Assembly (NCBI GenBank): GCA_036937835.1
Contig: CM072861.1
Span: forward strand, 6,736,001 to 6,800,000
Reading direction: 5' to 3'
DNA length: 64,000 bases
Source of the DNA: Pampus argenteus
Taxonomy: Eukaryota > Chordata > Actinopteri > Scombriformes > Stromateidae
Shown: piece after piece, positions 1-13,640 of the stretch
Layout of the letters: the number at the start of each line of letters is the position of its first letter
Numbering within the stretch: the stretch's first letter is position 1
Made by a program: the position numbers and the translations under genes
The notes under the pieces: model-generated
The model's input: the letters and a program-made list of their open reading frames with translations, nothing else
What the model was told of the DNA's origin: nothing
Databases searched by the model: none

Positions 1-2549
1 ATATTTGCATAATGGTAGTGGATTGAAACATGAATTAATTCTCCCCTTTGCTATCAGTGACTAGCTGCAATCAGACAGCAGGATCTGCCCCCTGTGACTG
101 TCTGGCTGGCAAACTGTCTGCCTCTTTCAGGATGTCTGTGTCTTTTAAAAAGCTCATCATCCACAGTTCAAAGTCTCTCTGCCTCACTTACTCTTTCTTT
201 CTTTCTTTTTCTCTGTATCTCTTACTCTTTCTGCCAGCTAGCTGTCTGTACAATGAGATAGGTATAAAATCTAATTCACCCTGCTGAAACAAGTATTAAC
301 TAGTTCCCAGTGGAAGGGCTCTACTCTAATTCACAGGCTGTTAGGATGGCGATGGGCTGTGTAGTGTTACAGTGTTCCCTGCTGGAGGCGACAAAAAGAA
401 ACGCACTTGCCAAGAAACTTTTAACCCTGTTTATTATTGCCTTCAGTGCATTTTATCATCGGCTGTGTCAATACTGTTGGAGTGGCTCTTGAAACCAGTC
501 ATTTTTTTGATGATGTTATTATAAATCTAGTGTTTATTTGAACAATCAATTAATCCATTAGTCAGTAATTTGTTAATTGCCAAATCTGCAATTTCCATTT
601 CCAGTAATACAGTCAGTGCATGGCATACATAGGAATACAGAAGTTCTGCAGTTGGGAACCAAAAGGAAACGGCCGTCTGATGGCAAGGTAAAGCGGTGAA
701 AATGTTCTTAATATAGGGTACGCTTAAATTGATATTCTTTTTTTTTTTAGGTGGGCCTTTATTTAGGTGGCTAAAATACATTTTGTTGTTGTCTCTGTCC
801 ACAGCAGTACGTTGTTCAGCTTCTGTGCTGGTACACCTGTCTGCTTCTCCACAATGGAGACATGTGGTCTGCCATCTACTGCTGGTAATAGACTATGGAT
901 GAGTACCTCAATCAGTATCACTTAAAAAATTCAAAACTATCCCTTTAAGTTAAACTGTACTGCACTGTAGCTCTATATGATGGGTTTAGAGCGCTACGAA
1001 TTGCATTGAAACATTGCAGTACTGCATTAAGTGCCCTGAGAATTCTGGGTATATCAAGGGTCGCGAACCGTTCCTTAGTATGAAATACCACGTAGAAACT
1101 AAAGCAGCAGGAGTTGTGAGATTATGATATTCCCGCTTCAGCAGCCATCACTACCGTGTGCATTCACAGAGGATCATTTCTTACTGAATGAGTCTTAACT
1201 CTCTATGTGGCAAAGATTATGACCTTCTTTTCCCTGTGTTGTCAGTTCTTTACTCAAAACTCAGCACATGCAGAGACATTTTGACAGGATTCCCTTACAT
1301 GCAAAAGCTTTGTACACTGACCCATAATGCACTTTCAGACAACAACAAAAAAGCAGGATTTACTGAGAAGCCTCAGCGGTGGAGGAACATCTTTGTTGCC
1401 TCTGTCGAGTTTACTGTCTCTACATATGGTAAGCTAAAGGAGTGTTCCAGCTGATATGCTCACGGCCAGAACATTTTGCATCCGCCACGATTTTCTCTAA
1501 ACATAAAATAAGAGAAAAACTCTTCAATTAACTTATCATCGCCTTTGGGAAATACAGAGTTTGCCAGATGTCTGGTTATCAGTTACTTAGCATATTAGCT
1601 GGCTGACTGTCTTCAGCTCTGATCTGGCTGTTAGAAGCCTTCTCTATGCTGTATATAAATAATTGTGTTAATCTTTCATAGCAGAACAGCTAATACTTTG
1701 CTCCTAGTATGACAGGTCGGGATGGGAAAAATAATTAATCCCTCTTAATATGTTTAAGTCATGATAAAGTGGGGGGAAAAAATCTTAAAAAATGCCTTTG
1801 TCCAATTAGAAGATTTGATGTGCAAAAGTTATGCCTTAAGTACAGAAGACACTGATATACAGTATTACCCTGAGAAAAAGTCATAAAACTCACCAAAATA
1901 TATTAGATATAATATATATATATATATATAATACTTGTATATGTGAATTTATAGGCAAGCTGTACTCTTTTAAAGAGTAGGGGTTAGCCTCACACATATT
2001 CACCCTCCTGTCACAAGACAAGTATGTTGACAACTTAAACAGTGAACTTTACCTCAAATGAGGATAATACCGTAATTTGGAAATGCAAGTAGAAACGAAA
2101 GCAATCAATCTCAGGCTAGCAGATCTAGGCCACTTGGTAGATCACAGACAATACAATCATTAAAGCTGCAACATGATTATATTATCAGTGGGTCAAATGA
2201 TTACACAAAGTGTACACAAAGACAATGATCACCACACACTGCTGTGTGCTTCAGCTCTTGTAGCATCTTTCAGCTCAGTTGTTTTGTTTGTTTTGTTGTT
2301 TTTGTTTTAACCCTATCACTGGCTATAAATTAGACTGTGACTGTATTATCGCTTAACCTGTCACACCAACATAGGATAAATGAAAATGCAGCCTGATATG
2401 ACAATAAAGAAAAAATCCAGTACATGCTCTTGGAAATTGGAAATTATGAAGTAACATGACATATGTAAGAATGACATGCAGAGTCAAATGTGTCTTTTAC
2501 TTTCAATATGACATCTGCGTTGCTACATTTTATGTCAATTCAGTCCACG

Positions 2550-2608
2550 GATGATGATGATGATGATGATGATGATGGTGGTGATGATGATGATGATGAT
2601 GATGATGG
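2550..2608. repeat. (GAT)n microsatellite
   Basis: About 19 GAT/GGT triplets, broken once by GGTGGT in the middle. On the minus strand it reads as a polyhistidine codon run, which is not evidence of a gene. Confidence 0.95.
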
Positions 2609-3132
2609 TAATGGTGAGAGTCTGATGGTGGTTTGGAAAGATCAGGGTACTTGTCTGATCCCATGGTAATTTTATCCAAGGCAAAAAAAAACAAAAAACA
2701 GCCTGTATAAGGGCATGTCTGGGTGAAGTGAGGTTCTGAAATATTGAGCATCAATGGTTCAATATGTCTGCTGGTGAAATCAGTAGAAACAATCAAAGCT
2801 CATGATTATACATGCTACATGCATATGCTTTGACTGACAGTCAGTCAGTTACACAACAGTAACGAAGATGGTATGAGAAGATGGGTGTACATGTTGTATA
2901 TGTACAGGCGTCTAGGTTATAACTCGAGGGCTGCAAAGATGATTCAGCTTTCACGGAAACAATTTTTGGAAATGTATTTCTTCTTTTGACATTATTTATT
3001 TATTTACCTTGTGTATGTTTCAGTGTTCAGTAGATATTACCACTCTGGCAGGTTCCTTTCATCTCAGGCTATTTTCACCATTATCTAAGTATTAATAGAT
3101 GTTAAGTTTTGCTTGCTGTTATGACTCTGGGT

Positions 3133-3134
<2 letters not shown>

Positions 3135-3177
<43 letters not shown>
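3135..3177. repeat. (GT)n microsatellite
   Basis: About 21 perfect GT units between GGGTGG and GAAACAAC. Confidence 0.95.
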
Positions 3178-3181
<4 letters not shown>

Positions 3182-4624
3182 AACTACTGACTTGAGGTTT
3201 TGAGCCATATTCAATCATATTCAACGTCTCCGGGAGGTTTAACTTTCTGTAGCAATAACCCATAATTGCAGATATTGTTCTACTAATCAACAGAGGTCTT
3301 AACAAGAGGTAGCAGAGGTATTAAATTACTGAAATATCAATTTCCAAATTTGTATGTCCCATTTCCACTGTTACACATTGCAGGATAAAAGAAAGCAGAA
3401 TATTTATTCCAGCTGTGAGAGATCTGTGAGGGATTCTGTCTGTAACCTTCTCCCCCTCCTTCTCTCCCTTCCTCTGTTCTCTTTGGTCAAACCACAGGAG
3501 ACAAGCTAAGGTTGAGGAAATTCTGGCTCAGGGTTTCTGCCAACAGTGTTTCCCGTTCCCTTCTCTCTGTCTGACTTTCTTTTCTCTGTAGTCCTGCAGA
3601 GTGAAGAGTCAGCTCTGACTAATTGGATTTCAGGTGAAAGCAGGGAAAGGCGAGGGGTGAAGGAGAGGGAGATGGACAAAGAGACAGGGAGATATAAGTA
3701 TATGTGAGATGGAGAGAGAGGCACTGGGGATGTATGGTTGGATGGATGGATGAATGTTGGAAGGATGACTAAAGAGTCCTTCGCTCTTTAGTCATCCTTA
3801 CTAGTATAAACAGAGAGAGAAAGGTATCAGTATATGTAAGGTGTACCTCCCCACAAATTGAGGTTTTTAAGTTTTTTTTAAGGGTTAAACAAACAAAATA
3901 TGTTGCGCCAATTGTAAGTGTTCAAATTTTAGAGGTTCACATAGGTGGATTCTTGAACTTTGGACAGACTTGTTGTTGCACTAGTTTCTCTGTTCTCCTC
4001 TGGTCTTTCTTGCCGTAGGTGGGGCTGAGCCCTCCATGTGTGCTGCACACACAGCGCAGCAGAAGAGAGACAGTGAACCAGGTGAAGTACTCAAGTTGAC
4101 AACGACTACACTTGTTATGTTATTGTAAGTGCAAATGAAAGCTTTGCGAATATAAAGCCAATAAGACTGTAATCATACTACAAAAATAGCAACGGTGGAC
4201 CGACATGGTGCACATCTACGCAAAAACTTATACCAGCTTATTATTTAAAGGGTTCTACCCCCTAACCCAACCACCCGACACTCACCTTTACACCACTGTG
4301 CTATCATTGGTGCCGTGCTCACCGACTCGTGAAATACACTTCCAATGTTAGAGGTCCAAAAAACAATCTGTAGGAGAGAGTGGGCATCAATTCGTTACTG
4401 GCATTCTTTGAATATGAACAAATTACTAGAATATTAGCTAATATTTGAGAGGACGCAATCAATGTTACTGTAGTGTCCATTAATTCAAATCACATATGTA
4501 TTTAGAAAACTGATTTGGCTGATGTAAATGAATGGAAAGTGCCAATAGACCACATGAAGAAGTTCCTCCATCGCTGCCGTCTCCCAGAAACTTTAATTAG
4601 AGCTGCAACTAATGTGCAGTCTGT

Positions 4625-4759
<135 letters not shown>

Positions 4760-7700
4760 CTGCTTGTGTCTGCAGTAATTATTATAATTGGACATTAAGT
4801 AAAAAAAATAAAAAGCAGCGACGCAGATGTTTTCCGTAGTATAATGACCCCGCTGCCACCCATTTACAACAATCACAGGAGGATTCATGCAAACACACAA
4901 CCAACAACGCGCACACATTCACAGTCACATCATTTCGTTAAATTAAATGTCCCATTATCTGTCTCCTTGTGTTTAATTCTGTCTGATTGCATCATGTCAA
5001 ATAAGCAAACACATGCACGCAAAAAGGTGCCTAAAGAAATGGATGCTCTCAAACTCACATGCGTTATGTTCGTTCGGAAGTCCGCACGCACAGTTTTACA
5101 CATTTCGCACAACTTAAGACAAGCGTGATGAGCTCATTGCTTAATGATGTTAAGGAAATCAGCTGCAACTGTCCCTGTTGTGCAACAGAGAGATGACAGT
5201 AAATGAGACTGGATATACACAGCTGCTCTTATGTGCATCTGTGATTTTTTTTTAGTCTCATACTTTGATCACAGTTTTAAGACAACATAACACTTTTTCA
5301 AACTGAAACCAGTCGAGACACTGAGCTCTTCAGTTGCATTTATTTATGCGTTTTGGTTCAGTGTCGCAGGGCCAAACTGGACTATGAGCAGCACAGCAGA
5401 TTTCTATATAGTGTTGTTATATATAGACTTGTTTGTTTTTTTACTGATCATACACTTATGTCTTTTAGTTAACATTGCTATATGCTATTTTTTTATTGCA
5501 CTTTGCAGCATGAATGAAACAGTATCAAAATGATGAATAAATAAAGAAGCCCAGAAATCTGCTGTTAAACGCCATGAAGAATACCAGTTCTGAGCCCAAA
5601 TTGATGGAGGGATGACTGATATCTACCAGTATTTTACTCTGTTTGAGCTTTTCACCCTTCACAGTATTTAATCTGCACTTTTAGAAATATGCCAATTATT
5701 TCAGCATTGCTTGCCTCAATAATTACAAGGTAATTCTTGTGGAAAATGTGAGGGGATGTTGTTGTTATGTGTGCCATTTGCTCCTGCATTCATTCAGCTT
5801 AAATAACTCCTGATTCTGTTCGGGCTGCTTTGCTTGGTGGATATGTGACTCAGTGTTTAGCTCTCCTTTTGAGTGACAAATTATATTCATACAGAATATA
5901 GCCAGGACAGAATTGCCTGTATGTCAGTATCAAACTGTGTAAAGACAGCTCTGGTCACACACCTCGGTAGGAGAAGAAATAACATAACATAACATAATAT
6001 AATGTTTATGCGACTCCCAGCTTGAACACAGTGTTATGACCCTTTCAGGAAGATTTTGTGTTGTAGTTCTTCAAGAAGGAATGAAATAATCACTGAATAA
6101 AAGCCAAGATGGAAATACTCGTTTATAAATATCAGTTGCATTCTACTACAGTAAAAAAAAGTTTAATAGTTCAGTCAAGACTGTAGTATATTGCACTTTG
6201 CCCACATGGACACAAAGTGTCTCAGTGTTGTAAACTGGAGATTATAGTTTGAATCCCCTATCCATTTCATAGTCAGAGCAGGCTGTTAGTTTTAGGTTCT
6301 TTCCAAACCTACAATTTGTTTGTCAGAATCAGTGAATAAATTGCTTTTTTTTTTTTACCTTAATTTGTTTCTTTTCACAAACAAACAAACTGTGAAATCC
6401 ACAGGAGAACACAGGAGTACCATTCGAAGCAACATACAGTACTCGGGCCTCAATTCATTCTCCAGCTAGCTGCAGGCAACTACCGACTTACTAAATTGCA
6501 AAGCATCACAGGAGCCGTTTATCTCAAACTAAGTAAGTATGCCTTGTAGTTCAGTCATATCGAGGATGGAACATGTTCCGAGATCACGTTCTCTATAGGG
6601 TCTGAGTATGGTGTGTGTTCAGATCTGCCCAAGCTAATAGTACCAAGGTGGAAAACAAGCCAGAGTCTGATTCAAGCAGACTGAACATAGTTGAAAAACA
6701 CCCTTAAATCAGGCATACCTTTAAACTTTTGCTAAATATTTTCTAATAATATAAGTATTTTTAAGTAACTTTCAGGCAACCATTGCTCACCATTCATAAA
6801 GTAATAAATAAATTAGTAGACTCATGGAACTTTCTTTACTTTGAGTAAATTAATTAAATAGTCTGTATCAATTTATGTCAAAGTTACAGAGCAGGTTGAT
6901 TTAAAAAGCCTGTACAGTGCCTCAAAATATAAATTTACAAAAATGAATGCAGACTTGGCAGACACTATAATAAATGGATGAAAAACAACACTGGATACCT
7001 GGAGCAGTGCATTCAACGTTCTACAACACAGCAGCATGGTTTGAAAAATGATTGATGGTGACATCAATGGGTGCATGGGTGTATTGTAGTACATAGGTTA
7101 CATATGCACAAGCACCGGTATACAGAATACAGTAGATGTGTTGTACTGGCAGCTGAATTAGTCCATCATAAATCAGGGAGAACACAATAGAATGAATCAA
7201 TTAGTATAGCAGGTCCAAAGAAAATTAATCTGCAACTACACTGAAACCTGAATATGTGTTTTTTTTAGTTTTTAAGTAAAAACGCTACACATTTGATGAT
7301 TTTGTGATTGCAATGTTTTATAGACCATAATAAGAGTATATGATATGTAAGATTCTGGAGCTGACTGAAGGATTTATTGTGTACACTGGCACTCAGAGAA
7401 TAATCCTCACTCTTATATCGAAAACACTTTCATACTAAAATGAGGCATTTCTCTCCTGATGGCAGCAGAAACCTCCACACCTGAACCTGCTCTTTATCTT
7501 CATTTTCATCCACTCGGTTTTTCATGAGAACAATCGTGATCATCTCTGCTATAAACCCGTTCGGAGAGACGTGGAAGATTCTGTAAACGTGTAAGCAAAG
7601 AGGACAATAAGGTTTGTCGAATTTAAATGAAATGTGGGTTGTCAATGTTAAGCAACTGAATTATAATCCTTGCTGTATTTGGTATTGTTTTAGACTGTCC

Positions 7701-7946
7701 ATCTTCCCTCTCTCTCTCTCCCTCACACACACACACACACACTCCTGTTTAGCCTTGCTCCATTATGTTCCTCAGTTTGTTTCTGTCCCTCTCTTCACCT
7801 TTCTTTAGATTTTCTTTCTCTTCTCTAACCTTTGCCAATGCTTTTATAATGAGGACAGTTTCCATGGCAACCAGTGGCCCCAGGTACAATTGATCGTCAA
7901 GGTCTGCAGGCATTAGCTCCACTCTGTTTATTTGCGCCATCCGTCT

Positions 7947-8110
7947 TTCAAGTCAAGTGTATTTATAGAGTGCCTCTGACACGCAGGTGTGCCACAATCC
8001 TCTCATCAGACAACAAAAGACACATAGCAAATCAAAGGATGGATAATTAATACAAGATAGAAAACAAATACAAAGGACATGGGTTCAAACTGTATCTGAA
8101 AGCGTCCCTG
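7947..8110. repeat. Dispersed repeat fragment (AAGTCAAGTGTATTTATAGA type)
   Basis: TTCAAGTCAAGTGTATTTATAGAGTGCC followed by cytosine-poor sequence with GACAACAAAAGACACATAGC. The opening phrase is a very common fish dispersed repeat that marks the 3' part of SINE- or LINE-like elements. Boundaries are approximate. Confidence 0.45.
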
Positions 8111-10130
8111 AACACCAGGACACAGTTGTTTAGCTGACCTCTGACATCCCTGAAAACCAGGAACATTTCTGAAGGAAGATCACTGGAGGATTATATCTTT
8201 AATATTCTGTGAGCAAAGAGTATAGAGACATAGAGAAGAAAGTCAGTGATGTACTAAAACATGAAGTGATACTTTATAGTCCAGTACTATAAAGTACTAT
8301 AAAGTATAGTGAGTCAGTGAAGCTCATGACTGGACATTGTTTTTCCTTAGTCATGGAAGATGAATGAATAAAAGATCATTACAGAATGATCAGCGTTTAT
8401 CTTGTTTCAGATTTAGAGAATCCAAATTTATAAAAGAAAGCCCATGTTGGATCCAAGCTTCTTTGGGGAGTTTAACCCATTTTGTTTTAATGGAAGAAAA
8501 TGTTGTCTTATTTATAGTCTGTGCTTGTTGTAGTGTAATAAATTGATTTTTTTTTCAAATTGGACTAAAAGTCAAATTATCTCTCCTTTGATTTTCTGTT
8601 TTCTTTTCTGTTTCTCACAATACCTAATTTTATGGAAGTATGCCTCTAGGAAGGAGACAGAGCCTGTTGCTGTTGGCAATTTGTCTGCCATTGATATGTG
8701 TTACTTTTTTAGCTGTGTGCTGAGTAAGGCTGTTGCTGGGTCACTATTTGAAAAATTGGGATGAAGCATAAAAAAAAAGTGAAAGTGATTTTATGTGATT
8801 TTTATTTTATGTGCAAGCAAACCACATAGAGCAAATACATTTCTTTTACACAGGTGTTTTCAGTTTAAATCGCTTGGCGCTATGATATTGAGACGTCAAC
8901 AAACCCAAAGCGCTGATATAAATGAGGTGTAAGGTGGCTTGTGCCTTACATGTGCAGCATAAGGGAGCTGTCAGTCCAGCATAGTGTGTTCACACCCACA
9001 CAGTCCAGAGAAGAGGTCTAGTTACGTCACATCTGGGAAAACACCTGTCTCCATGCACATGGGGGCGTGCAGGGGCTTTAAGGGAGCATATTTGCCAATT
9101 TAAAGTGACTTTGGGGGTGTTGCTCTTTGCATTTTTATTTGATTGAAACCTGAATTAAAAGAGCCATTCTCTCTAGCCATCGCCCAACAGCAAATATCTG
9201 CTTTTGAATTGATTTTATGCAGCCATACCTGCTGGCTGCTCCTAGACGCTCCTGCATGTTTTTCTACATCCTTGTTAAGCAACAAGACGGCAGAACAGCG
9301 ACCGTGCGAAATAAAAAGTCTGCTTCCCTCAAATGTCGACCTGTGCCACAGCTGGTAAATAGGACATCTGCACCTCGCCGCCTGTGTGTGTGTGTGTGTG
9401 TGTGGACTTACATAGAAAATTGTTTTAGACGGTTGTTTTTTTGCGCTGAATGACACTGTTTGAGTGTTTGCAGTGGTACCAGTGATGAATCTCATCTTCT
9501 GTTTGTTGGAAACAAGTTTGAGAGAAAAGATTTATCGGTGTGTTGCCAAGTGAAACTCCAGTAGACCTGGCTACAGACTAAATTTGTTTCTCAGCGAAGA
9601 AATCTGTCCTCCCTGGTTGGTTGATGGACTTGTAGCTCTGTTACACACCATCTGTGCTCCAATTATCAAATGACTTACTTAAGCATCCATGTGGAGTTTT
9701 GGTACCCTGGAGCCAGTTTTTATTTATTTATTTATTTTTTTTGGCCTTTCGTTTTACTAATAGATATGTCAGTCAGATTAGGTTTGGCGCCATCACTGAG
9801 GTGGTCATTGATTTTACTTTTCGGCTATGTCAAAGCACTTACATTAGATTTCCTTAAAGGGTAACTGATGAAGTTAAGAAATAACATTTCTGTATAATGT
9901 TTCCGAAGAGGTAAGAAGAAATACTGCGTGTCACTGTGAGATATTTATAACATCTATTATTTCAAGGCTGGAATTGATTTAGTGAGACTGAACATGTCAT
10001 TACAAAAACAACTTGAGAATTGTCTCGCCAATATTTTCTTTTAACACCTATTTTCTTTCCACTGTGTATATTCATCCTTCTCCGTCTCTCTGTCTTTCTG
10101 TCTCTTTGTCTTGCTATTTCTATTTCCCCA

Positions 10131-10131
<1 letters not shown>

Positions 10132-10191
<60 letters not shown>

Positions 10192-10192
10192 T
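10132..10192. repeat. (CT)n(ATCT)n compound microsatellite
   Basis: About 14 CT units run straight into 8 ATCT units, preceded by a wider pyrimidine-rich tract from about 10070. Confidence 0.95.
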
Positions 10193-11407
10193 TATCGCTC
10201 ACTCTCTAGAGCTTGAATTTGTTTTTTTATAGTGAGGAGAAAGAAAGCGAGTATGATTACTGATTTTCTGCTTGATGGCATCTTATTGGAAACCAAGCAG
10301 TTATAATTAGGATGCAGATAATGGCTTCAAATGTTGATCTATCCCAAAAAAATCTCTCTGTGTGCGTTTTTCTCTCTCTTGCATGAAAGATAAACAATGT
10401 CCTGTGATCATGGGTCACAGTTAAGGCATGATGTGTTGTATGTTTGATTGTGGATAACGATGAGGTAAGTAAAGTCAGTAGTAGGTACAGTACATACGGA
10501 ATATGTAATTATGTACATATTATGTTTTCATCTGTTATTTCTAATAAATGTGCAAACATTATATTAAAATTCTTGCAGAAAGTTCCCTGCTTTGCCCATT
10601 TGTCAATCCAGCTTTCTGAAACTTAAGTGATTTTAATGGATTCTGAAACAAATTTAGGTTTTAGTGTGATTTTTATTTGTTTTAGGAAAAGTATTATAAG
10701 AGTCAAAACCTCAGTCGAATGATTTGCATTTCACCAATAACATACTAATAACATACTAATGTATAACATACATTAGTATGTTATTGTCAATTCAACATTG
10801 ATTTTAGACAGATTTTACACAGAAACTATATTATTTATTATTATATATTATTATTTATAAATAGTCTATCAGCTCATTTTGCTAATAATGCTATATATAT
10901 ACTAGGCCTGTATAATGAAGAGGGCTGTGCCTGGTCAGATACATTGCAGACTATGTATGACACAGAGCACAATCTATGGTTTTGGTGTTCTAAATGAATT
11001 GTGTAGAACACAACATTAACAGGTTGAATTGTTTATTAATGTCCTGCTAAAGAACAAACATTTACCATGTAATGTGAATGTAGGAGCAATCTCCTCTAGA
11101 TATTCTCCTGAAACGTTTGCTTCAGGGAGAAAGAATGAACTGACCAGTAATACATCCATATCCCCTAAGAAATGCCTTTTGTTCGCAAAGTCTGCTTCAA
11201 AGATCAACCAAGAGTCTATTAAATAAATTTAGCTTCAATTGCTCTCAGTCAAGATAGAGGTGCTTCTGGTGATGATGTTAGAGTATTAAAGAGCTGTGCG
11301 TCCAGCTACTCCAGCTGGTTGTATAATAAAAACAGGATTTGGGTGTTCAAACATTTACTCCTGTTCACAGTAATGTTTTGTATAGATCCAGGATGATTCA
11401 GCTGGAT

Positions 11408-11408
11408 G

Positions 11409-11455
<47 letters not shown>

Positions 11456-11680
11456 TCCAGGTATTACTGTTGTGGGGACTCACCACCCTTATGAGGACAA
11501 AAGGCAGGTCTCCTGTATGTCAATCATTCAGGGTGAAGAATAGTTTGGTTAAGGTAGGATTATGTTAAGGTTAGTGTTAGGGTTAAGCATGTGGTGGTTA
11601 TGGTTAGGGTTAGGATAAGTCTCCAGGAAATGAATGTAAGTCAATGTAATGGTTTGTTTGTATGTCATAGGGACACAGAG
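11408..11680. repeat. Dispersed fish repeat with (TG)n and TTAGGG-like track
   Basis: A (TG)n array (11410-11454) is followed by GTCCAGGTATTACTGTTGTG, GGGACTCACC, then degenerate GGTTAGGGTTAGG units and AAGTCTCCAGGAAATGAATG. This combination is seen at many loci in fish genomes. A related piece lies at about 34590-34758. The TTAGGG-like units are interstitial and imperfect, not a telomere. Confidence 0.6.
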
Positions 11681-12335
11681 GCGCCCTCCCTGGTTTAGTG
11701 ACAACAGAGACACACCACACAGGCTGTATGTGAATCATCAACAACTCGTTCTAGACTCTGATGTTGAGAATTATGGAAATCCAAGCAGCAGAAGCTGAGA
11801 TACCCTTTCAGGTCTTATGGATCAAACTTCTGTGACATTTCAGCCTGTGTGAAACAGAATGACTGACCAATAACCCGTGTGTCAGAAATTCATTACTGTA
11901 AACTAAATGTTTGCGCGTCACTCTCAATTTTTGAATCCTACCCAATTCTCAATAGCACATATTGCTGCTCCACTGCCTGCTTAAAAAGAGCTTATTTCCT
12001 TCACAGTATTTACCTTAATGGGAAACGTGTTATGCTAATAGGATTATTACACTCACACTCTCTCACACACACAAACACATGTAGGATATGCTAAATAATA
12101 AATGGGGTTTGATATTGTCGCAGTGGGACAAAGGACACTTCCTCTGACCTGAGACTGCTGTGTCAGCACTGTTCTTGTGAGTGTGTATATGTGTGTATTG
12201 TATTGTAACTGGCACCATTGTGGAGTTCAGTGAAAAAAAATGCCTGTACATAGAAAATGTCCTCACATGCTTGCAGCCAACACAGGTCTGTAGTCTTCTT
12301 ATTTCTCCTTGACCTCAGCTAAGTCTCTGAAACAG

Positions 12336-12530
12336 TGGACAATAATATCTTAATGATAACTATAAAGATAACTATAGCAGTGTAACCACCACACCGATGA
12401 ACAATAACATTCACCACTGTCATTGTTGTTATAGTTGTGGTGTGACTTCCACCATCCACTTAGAGTCAAACGTATTTTTTAAACCAATATATTTATAGTT
12501 ATCTTCATAGTTATCGTTCTTGGTGAGGAC
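12336..12530. mobile_element. MITE-like element with terminal inverted repeats
   Basis: The left end (AATGATAACTATAAAGATAA) and right end (TTATCTTCATAGTTATCGTT) are near-perfect inverted repeats around a centre that also folds (AACTATAGCAG with TTATAGTTGT). It is about 190 bp long and has no ORF. Short, hairpin-prone elements with these ATAACTATAAAGATAAC ends are common in fish genomes. Confidence 0.65.
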
Positions 12531-12623
12531 GGCTTTTAAATCAGCCATCTGTAGAACTATGTTGGCATCAGTGATGTGACCTTCTCTGTAATGCCTGGTG
12601 ATGCCTCCTTGTACTCATCTCTT

Positions 12624-13640
12624 TTGTGGGTCCCCTTCTGTTCCCTATATACCGTACATGCTACCCCTGGGGAAAATCATACATGATGTCTAACAATTTC
12701 CAGCAGTTGAATGACTCCAAATCAGAAGTGATCATACGCCCTCTGGCCCCAGCACTAGCTGTTAACAACTTTTACTCTAGTCTGAGTACTTTGTCTAATA
12801 CTGTTCGTAAAGAGGCTCGCATCCTAGGGTTTATTTTTGACTTAGAGTTGTCCTTTGATGCTCAGGTGACCAGAAAGTTGCAGTCCTACTTTGCCCAACT
12901 GAAACGACTAACCAAGATCAGTTCATTCTTTTCCCCTGCAGACTTAGAAAAGATTATCCATACTTTTATCTCTTCTAGACTTGACTATTGTAGTGATGGG
13001 CAGATGAGGCCTCATTGGGTGTATGGCACATTTCCCTAACTGTGTCGAAACTGTGTTGAAGCAGTGTTGCTGTATCACTTAATGGCGACATCTGCTGGAT
13101 TTAAAAAGTCATTTGCAGGCAACTTCAATAAAGACTGGAAACAGACTGAACAAGGTTCATTCACACACTCTTATTGAGAGACATCGGCTGCTTTAACATC
13201 TTTGGGCCAAGGCGATTGTGCCGTTTTGAAATTGTTTCTCCTGCTTTGGAGAACACTCTTTCATGGGGGACTGATGATGACGGTGTACAAAGACATTTCA
13301 TTTCAAGTCTGTACAAGCGAGGGTAATTCAGTCTTTAGTCATTTTTTGTATTTCAGTGTTAAAGCAGATCTTGTGATCTTGGTGTCTCAACCTCAGAGAG
13401 ACATCTTTGTACCTTGATAATGGCATCACTCAGAAAGAAATTGTAACACAGTTTACTCTGTTATCAGCAAGCAAAACATCCAAAGACTGCAGTCAATACA
13501 AAATTCTACTGCCAAGTTTTTAACACATACTAAGAGAAATGAGCCAATTACACCAATCTTTGCTGCCCTTCACTGGTTACCTCTGAGTTTTAGAATTGAG
13601 TCTAAGATTTTTCCGCTTGTTTTCCCGATGAGCCTAATAG
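12624..13640 (+). mobile_element. LINE (CR1/L2-like) reverse transcriptase fragment, internally deleted and interrupted
   Basis: Translation shows the 3' part of a fish non-LTR reverse transcriptase: GPLLFPIY, then, after a deletion that removes the YADD catalytic motif, SNNFQQLNDSKSEVI, ARILGFIFDLELSFDAQV, FFSPADLEKIIHTFISSRLDYC, and from about 13450 ASKQNIQRLQSIQNST and PIFAALHWLPLSFRIESK. The two halves are separated by about 460 bases (12991-13450) of unrelated sequence that splits the LDYC motif from its usual continuation. Frameshifts show it is inactive. The clade is inferred from remembered motif order and was not searched. Confidence 0.75.
12991..13430. mobile_element. Insertion inside the LINE, possibly a hAT-type non-autonomous element
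   Basis: The segment splitting the LINE begins AGTGATGGGCAG and ends near 13430 with TGGCATCACT, an imperfect inverted match (8 of 10). AGTGATGGG-type ends are typical of hAT elements. I could not find a clear 8-bp target duplication, so the class is tentative. It has no coding capacity that I recognise. Confidence 0.4.

Noticed and set aside
2530..2796. Minus-strand frame with a long polyhistidine run
   Set aside because: It comes from the (GAT)n microsatellite. No exon structure or conserved flanks are visible.
11560..11620. Telomeric repeat or chromosome end
   Set aside because: The units are few and degenerate and are embedded in a dispersed repeat family.
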